A DNA stretch of 8,771 bases from contig CAJUOO010000093.1 in NCBI GenBank assembly GCA_910588535.1, positions 1-8,771 on the forward strand, given 5' to 3'. Both the position numbers and the translations under genes were made by a program. The notes beneath the pieces were generated by a model that did no database searches, was not told the DNA's origin, and worked only from the letters and a program-made list of their open reading frames with translations. How positions within the stretch are numbered: the stretch's first letter is position 1; each line of letters begins with the position of its first letter. The DNA comes from an uncultured Lachnospiraceae bacterium. GTDB taxonomy: Bacteria > Bacillota > Clostridia > Lachnospirales > Lachnospiraceae. Positions 4,759-8,771 of this stretch are shown in pieces.

Positions 4759-6549
4759 ATGATAGCGGAGCGTTTGGCGGCACTTAGAGAGAGGATGCAG
4801 GAGAAAAATATTGATGTATATATGATTCCAACGGAGGATTTTCATGCGTCCGAGTATGTGGGAGATTATTTTAAAACAAGAAAATATATGTCAGGCTTTA
4901 CTGGCTCAGCGGGCACGCTTGTTGTCACCCACACAGAGGCGGGGCTTTGGACGGACGGCAGATATTTTATTCAGGCGGAAAATGAGCTGAAGGGGAGCAC
5001 GATTCATCTGTATAAGATGGGACAGCCGAAGGTTCCCAAGGTAGAGGAATATATAGAGGAGAAAACGCCGGAGTATGGCTGCTTTGGTTTTGACGGGCGC
5101 GTGGTCAGTGCAAGTCTAGGACTTAAGCTTAAAAAAATGCTTGAAAAGAAGAAGGCAAAGATCGATGCGTCGGAGGATCTTGTGGATGCGATCTGGACGG
5201 ACAGGCCTGCTCTCTCCTGTAAGCCTGCATTTCTTCTTGATGTGAAATGGACTGGCAAATCCAGACAGGATAAGCTGAAGGAGCTTCGCGCAGTGATGGA
5301 GGAAAAAAAGGCGGATACCTTTATTCTTGCAAGTCTTGATGATATCGCGTGGCTGTTTAATATCAGAGGAAATGATGTGGAGCACAATCCAGTGGTTCTA
5401 TCATATGCCGTGGTGAGAAAATATGAATGTCTGTTGTTTATTCAGGAGGAGGCATTGAGCAAGGAGGTGAGGGGTGAGCTTGAGAGAGCACAGGTGACAA
5501 TACGCCCTTATCATTCTGTCTATGAATATGTGAATAAGCTGCCGGAGAGCGAGACGGTGTTGTTAAGCAAAAAACGCGTAAATTACGCGATTTTAAATAG
5601 TTTGCGGGATGGAATCACGATTCTTGATGAGACCAACCCGACAACGCTTAAGAAGGCAGTGAAAAATCCTGTGGAGTTGGCTAATCTAAGAAAATCCCAT
5701 ATAAAAGATGGCGTGGCAGTCACGAAGTTTATGTACTGGCTGAAGCATCAGGTTGGCAAGGAGGAGATCACAGAGCTTAGCGCGGCAGATTATCTGGAGC
5801 AGCTTAGGAAGGTTTCAGAGGGCTTTTTGGATCTTAGCTTTCATACCATCTCCGCATATCAGGCAAATGCGGCGATGATGCACTATTCTGCGACGCCGGA
5901 GCACAATGCAGTTCTAAAGCCGGAGGGATTTCTTTTGGTGGATTCAGGCGGACAGTATTATGAGGGAACAACGGATATTACCAGAACATTTGTTTTGGGT
6001 CCGATTCCAGATGAGTGGAAGATGCATTTTACTCTTGTGGCAAAGTCAATGCTGAATCTTGCCAATGCAAGGTTTTTGTATGGATGCACAGGGCTGAATC
6101 TGGATATTCTGGCAAGAGGGCCGCTCTGGAATCTGGGTATAGATTATCGCTGTGGGACAGGGCACGGTGTGGGATATCTATTAAATGTTCATGAGGGACC
6201 GAATGGTTTTCGCTGGAAGCATGTTCCAGAGAGAGAGGATCAGGCAGTGCTTGAGGCTGGTATGGTGACGACAGATGAGCCGGGAGTATATGTGGAGAAC
6301 AGCCATGGCATCCGCACGGAGAATGAGCTGGTCTGCAAGAAAGCACAGGAAAATGAATATGGTCAATTTATGGAGTTTGAGACAATAACCTATGCGCCCA
6401 TTGATCTGGATGGGATCGATCCCGCCTACCTAAATGAGGAAGATAAAAAGCAGCTAAATAATTACCATAAGATGGTATATGAGAAGATCGCTCCTTATCT
6501 GACACCAGAGGAAGCAGAGTGGCTGAAGGAATATACCAGAGAGATCTAG
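4759..6549 (+). CDS. Xaa-Pro aminopeptidase (aminopeptidase P), M24B family
   Basis: This metallopeptidase removes the N-terminal residue from peptides with proline in second position. From ATG 4759 it is 596 residues, the long three-domain form: two N-terminal creatinase-like domains, then the catalytic pita-bread fold from about residue 310, and a C-terminal extension. All five metal ligands are present: Asp395 (LVDSGG), Asp406 (GTTDITRT), His469 (GTGHGVGYLLNVHEGP), Glu507 (TTDEPGVY) and Glu521 (IRTENELV). There is no signal peptide, so it should be cytoplasmic and serve peptide nutrition or protein turnover. ATG 4759 is preferred because GGAGG (4749-4753) sits five bases upstream. That site lies in the last codons of the patatin gene, whose TAG ends two bases before this ATG. 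An ATG at 4747 would add four residues but lacks a good site. It is tightly coupled to the hydrolase upstream. Confidence 0.95.
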   Translation: MIAERLAALRERMQEKNIDVYMIPTEDFHASEYVGDYFKTRKYMSGFTGSAGTLVVTHTEAGLWTDGRYFIQAENELKGSTIHLYKMGQPKVPKVEEYIEEKTPEYGCFGFDGRVVSASLGLKLKKMLEKKKAKIDASEDLVDAIWTDRPALSCKPAFLLDVKWTGKSRQDKLKELRAVMEEKKADTFILASLDDIAWLFNIRGNDVEHNPVVLSYAVVRKYECLLFIQEEALSKEVRGELERAQVTIRPYHSVYEYVNKLPESETVLLSKKRVNYAILNSLRDGITILDETNPTTLKKAVKNPVELANLRKSHIKDGVAVTKFMYWLKHQVGKEEITELSAADYLEQLRKVSEGFLDLSFHTISAYQANAAMMHYSATPEHNAVLKPEGFLLVDSGGQYYEGTTDITRTFVLGPIPDEWKMHFTLVAKSMLNLANARFLYGCTGLNLDILARGPLWNLGIDYRCGTGHGVGYLLNVHEGPNGFRWKHVPEREDQAVLEAGMVTTDEPGVYVENSHGIRTENELVCKKAQENEYGQFMEFETITYAPIDLDGIDPAYLNEEDKKQLNNYHKMVYEKIAPYLTPEEAEWLKEYTREI

Positions 6550-6568
6550 GAAAGAGCGAGAAATATAA

Positions 6569-7807
6569 GTGATGATAGAATATAACATGTTAATTCCGGT
6601 GAGCAGAAGAGGAAAGGAACTCTCGGCAGAGGAGCGTATTCAGCAGATGACACCTTTTCTGCTTCGCTGGTATCAACAGGAAAGAAGGATTCTTCCGTGG
6701 AGGGAGAATCCTGTTCCTTATTATGTGTGGATCTCTGAGATTATGCTGCAGCAGACCAGAGTGGAGGCGATGAAGCCTTATTTTGCGAGATTTATCAATG
6801 CACTGCCAGATATTTCTGCACTTGCCGCGGTGGAGGAGGAGACACTTCTTAAGCTCTGGGAGGGACTTGGTTATTATAATCGTGCAAAGAATCTAAAAAA
6901 GGCGGCACAGATTGTGGTGGAGCAATATGGAGGAGAGATGCCGGCAGATTATAATAAGCTTCTGGATCTTCCCGGCATTGGCTCTTACACTGCTGGCGCC
7001 ATCGCCTCGATTGCTTTTGGTCTGCCAGTTCCTGCTGTAGATGGAAATGTGCTGCGTGTGCTCTCAAGATTTCTGGCAGATGGCAGTGATATATGGAAGC
7101 AGTCAGTAAAAAGACAGGTGGAGGAGCTTTTGGGAAGAACGATGCCGAGAAATGAGGCGTCTGCCTTTAATCAGGCGATGATGGAGATCGGTGCGGTCGT
7201 CTGTCTGCCCAACGGGCTGCCACTGTGTGAGGTGTGTCCTATGGCGCCATTTTGTCTGTCGAAGATTCTTGGCACACAGCTTTTCTATCCAGTGAAAAAA
7301 GTGAAGAAGGCGAGAAAGGTGGAAGCGAGAACCGTGCTGCTGCTGATTCGCGGCAATTGTCAAAAAAGGCAGGTCGCTCTTAGAAAAAGAGAGAATGTCG
7401 GACTTCTCGCGGGAATGTATGAATTTCCCAATCTTGTCGGATCACTTTCTGAGAAGGAGGTTGTGACATATCTAAAGCAACAGGGGATTTTCTTTCAGAA
7501 GCTTAGAAGGATTGAGGATGCAAAGCATATATTTTCCCATATTGAATGGCATATGACGGGCTATGAGGTGGTGGTGGAGTGCGACGATATGCCAGAGGGA
7601 ATTGTATTTGTGGAGCTTGCGCAGCTTCGCAATGAATATCCCGTGCCAAGTGCATTTTCTGCTTATAAAAAGTGGCTTGCGCAATCTGCTGAGGGTGGAA
7701 TAGAAGATGAAGGAAGAGTTGATGAGGCTTCTGCGTCCTGTCACCACGGAGGAAAGGGAGATTCTGAAGGGGAATGTGCAGATACAGAAGCAGATCTATA
7801 CAGATAA
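6569..7807 (+). CDS. mutY: A/G-specific adenine DNA glycosylase
   Basis: MutY removes adenine mispaired with 8-oxoguanine, guarding against oxidative mutation. Residues 30-230 form the HhH-GPD domain: LPWR at 42-45, catalytic Glu57 in SEIMLQQTRV, helix-hairpin-helix LPGIGSYTAGAIASIAFG (134-151), and Asp158 in VDGNVLRVLSR. The iron-sulfur cysteines are 212, 220, 223 and 229, spaced Cx7CxxCx5C against Cx6C in the E. coli enzyme. The C-terminal NUDIX-like domain (about 252-370) has LLAGMYEFPN and the 8-oxoguanine-reading FSHIEWHMTGY. After about residue 372 comes an acidic, low-complexity tail of some 40 residues with no counterpart I recognise; the last 33 are encoded in the overlap with the next gene. 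The start is uncertain: GTG 6569, ATG 6572 and ATG 6587 are in frame, and none has a clear binding site. It begins 19 bases after the aminopeptidase gene. Confidence 0.95.
   Translation: MMIEYNMLIPVSRRGKELSAEERIQQMTPFLLRWYQQERRILPWRENPVPYYVWISEIMLQQTRVEAMKPYFARFINALPDISALAAVEEETLLKLWEGLGYYNRAKNLKKAAQIVVEQYGGEMPADYNKLLDLPGIGSYTAGAIASIAFGLPVPAVDGNVLRVLSRFLADGSDIWKQSVKRQVEELLGRTMPRNEASAFNQAMMEIGAVVCLPNGLPLCEVCPMAPFCLSKILGTQLFYPVKKVKKARKVEARTVLLLIRGNCQKRQVALRKRENVGLLAGMYEFPNLVGSLSEKEVVTYLKQQGIFFQKLRRIEDAKHIFSHIEWHMTGYEVVVECDDMPEGIVFVELAQLRNEYPVPSAFSAYKKWLAQSAEGGIEDEGRVDEASASCHHGGKGDSEGECADTEADLYR
7707..7807 (+). other. 101-base out-of-frame overlap of mutY and the AraC-type gene
   Basis: Both reading frames are open here: residues 380-412 of MutY and the first 33 of the regulator. 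The regulator's frame looks like the functional one, with a good binding site and ordinary composition. The MutY part is rich in Glu, Gly, Asp and Ser and lies beyond its NUDIX-like domain, which suggests overprinting after an ancestral mutY stop was lost. Confidence 0.75.
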
Positions 7808-8672
7808 AGAGGATTTTACTATAGTAAGTGAAAAGATGCTTGCGGGAGGCAGACGGATGGATATACGAGTGCATACACGTTTTGTGGAGTTTCCCAAGCA
7901 TAAGCATGATTATATTGAGATTATCTATATGTGTTCTGGAAAAACCGCACACTGGATTAATGAAGATACAAGGATTGTTCTGGGGGAGGGTGAGCTCCTT
8001 TTTCTAAATCAACATGCTTTTCACGCGATCGATGCTGCGGGGGAGAATGATATTGCGATCAATTTTATGATTCTTCCAGAATTTTTTGATGTGGCATTTT
8101 CTATGCTAAAGGGGGAGAGTGAGCTTCGGAATTTTATAATAGGTTCCCTGATGCAGGATACTGGAAGAGCGGATTATCTGCATTTTAAGGTGGCGGATGT
8201 ACTTCCCGTGCAGAATCTGGTGGAAAATATGGTATGGTCACTTTTGATGGAACAGGGACATGGACGAAATATTGATCAGACAACGATGGGGCTATTATTT
8301 CTATATTTAATGAATTATACAGAGAAGATAGAGCAGCATAATGAGGCACAGAGAGAGAGTATGCTGGTGATGACAGCGCTGCGCTATATAGAGGATAATT
8401 ATTGTCATGCGAGCTTGACAGGTCTTGCCGATGAGCTGGGGATGTCCTTAAGCCAGCTTTCAAGACTGATTAAGCAGAATACAGGAAGTACTTTTAAAGA
8501 GCTTTTGCAGAAAAAAAGGCTGAATAAGGCCGTTCAGTTATTGGTGGAGACAAAGCTTTCTGTCTCTGATATTATTGCAGGTGTGGGATATGACAATGCC
8601 AGTTATTTTTTTCGTATCTTTAAAGAGAGATATGGAATGAGTCCGAAAGAGTACAGAAGTGGAAGAGTATGA
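7707..8672 (+). CDS. AraC-family transcriptional regulator with N-terminal cupin domain
   Basis: This is a 321-residue DNA-binding regulator. The N-terminal sensor is a cupin-type fold (about residues 52-127) with HTRFVEFPKHKHDYIEIIY, where His65, His67 and the later NQHAFHAI histidines could bind a metal or ligand, as in sugar- or metabolite-responsive relatives. The C-terminal region (about 218-318) has both AraC helix-turn-helix units: SLTGLADELGMSLSQLSRL, then SVSDIIAGVGYDNASYFFRI with FKERYGMSPKEYR, the family signature. The ATG at 7707 is supported by GAGGGTGGA about 8 bases upstream and by recognisable sequence through the N-terminus. It therefore starts 101 bases before mutY ends, in another frame. 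It is last in the luxS block and may control that block or a distant target; no sugar genes are adjacent to suggest an inducer. Repeat copy D begins within 7 bases of its stop. Confidence 0.93.
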   Translation: MKEELMRLLRPVTTEEREILKGNVQIQKQIYTDKEDFTIVSEKMLAGGRRMDIRVHTRFVEFPKHKHDYIEIIYMCSGKTAHWINEDTRIVLGEGELLFLNQHAFHAIDAAGENDIAINFMILPEFFDVAFSMLKGESELRNFIIGSLMQDTGRADYLHFKVADVLPVQNLVENMVWSLLMEQGHGRNIDQTTMGLLFLYLMNYTEKIEQHNEAQRESMLVMTALRYIEDNYCHASLTGLADELGMSLSQLSRLIKQNTGSTFKELLQKKRLNKAVQLLVETKLSVSDIIAGVGYDNASYFFRIFKERYGMSPKEYRSGRV

Positions 8673-8678
8673 CTTCTT

Positions 8679-8771
8679 TATCATTTTTGAAAAAGGTCCG
8701 TATAGCCAGTTCGCTGTTTTCCTCCGTCACCCCGCTCTCGCTTAGTGAAAAACGTAACGGATACTAAGCTC
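8679..8771 (-). repeat. Dispersed repeat, copy D (right end of window)
   Basis: Read on the minus strand, this begins GAGCTTAGTATCCGTTACG, continues with the 31-base arm (complement of 8720-8750) identical to bases 1-31, and ends in AAAATGATA. Its inner half also matches copy C at 27 of 29 positions. In the frame shared with copy A it reads GVTEENSELAIRTFFKND. A TAG at 8764-8766 (minus strand) closes this frame upstream, so it is not the continuation of a gene from the right. It sits immediately after the AraC-type gene's stop codon. The right boundary is cut by the window edge. Confidence 0.85.
8740..8769. other. Hairpin at the outer edge of repeat copy D
   Basis: GCTTAGT (8740-8746) pairs with ACTAAGC (8763-8769) around a 16-base loop. 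A competing pairing of CCGTCAC (8724-8730) with GTAACGG (8754-8760), with one mismatch, interleaves with it, so the two are alternatives or a pseudoknot. It may help end transcription of the luxS block, but no T-run is visible before the window ends. Confidence 0.35.

Noticed and set aside
8620..8763. Minus-strand frame through repeat copy D into the regulator gene
   Set aside because: It has no ATG and no ribosome binding site, and most of its extension is antisense to conserved helix-turn-helix codons; I treat only the repeat portion as meaningful.
1..8771. CRISPR array or insertion sequence
   Set aside because: The repeats are few, unevenly spaced and partly inverted, with no regular spacers; no transposase or integrase is encoded between them.

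Overview
The window looks like chromosomal DNA from a low-to-moderate GC Firmicute, most likely a gut-type member of the Lachnospiraceae. I infer this from the strong GGAGG-type ribosome binding sites, the sigma-A style promoters, and gene families that resemble Clostridia (an AraC regulator with an 'HTRFVEFPKHKHDYIEI' cupin, a MutY with a 'CxPNGxPxC' iron-sulfur loop, a DUF4234 protein, LuxS). No ribosomal RNA or tRNA is visible, so the placement is inference.

Layout. Bases 1-72 hold one copy of a dispersed repeat, and the far end (8679-8771) holds another in the opposite orientation; their outer 31 bases (1-31 and 8720-8750) are perfect inverted repeats. A GNAT acetyltransferase lies on the minus strand (192-686). 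A 526-base AT-rich gap follows. It carries a candidate promoter, two partial or decayed copies of the same repeat (about 917-966 and 1136-1179), and a possible 37-codon small gene (1099-1212) that abuts the next start codon. Then come a phytoene-desaturase-like FAD oxidoreductase (1213-2775) and a small DUF4234 membrane protein (2901-3245). The latter has its own near-consensus promoter, a run of nine Gs at its ribosome binding site, and a strong hairpin after it.

The second half is a tight co-directional block, probably one operon: luxS (3414-3893), a patatin-like hydrolase (3920-4756), a Xaa-Pro aminopeptidase (4759-6549), mutY (6569-7807) and an AraC-family regulator (7707-8672). Gaps are 26, 2 and 19 bases, and the last pair overlaps by 101 bases. 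A candidate promoter and a hairpin precede luxS. The block combines activated-methyl-cycle/AI-2 chemistry, lipid or ester hydrolysis, proline-peptide turnover, oxidative DNA repair and a transcription factor. No single pathway links them, so shared expression under the distal regulator is only a possibility.

The most unusual signal is the repeat family. Copies A and D align without gaps over 72 bases, and beyond the identical arm their differences avoid the second codon position in one reading frame (8 third, 6 first, 2 second). The decayed copy B keeps the same peptide motif. This suggests a repeat that is, or once was, translated, perhaps as a C-terminal tail. I see no CRISPR array, insertion sequence, tRNA or riboswitch that I can support.
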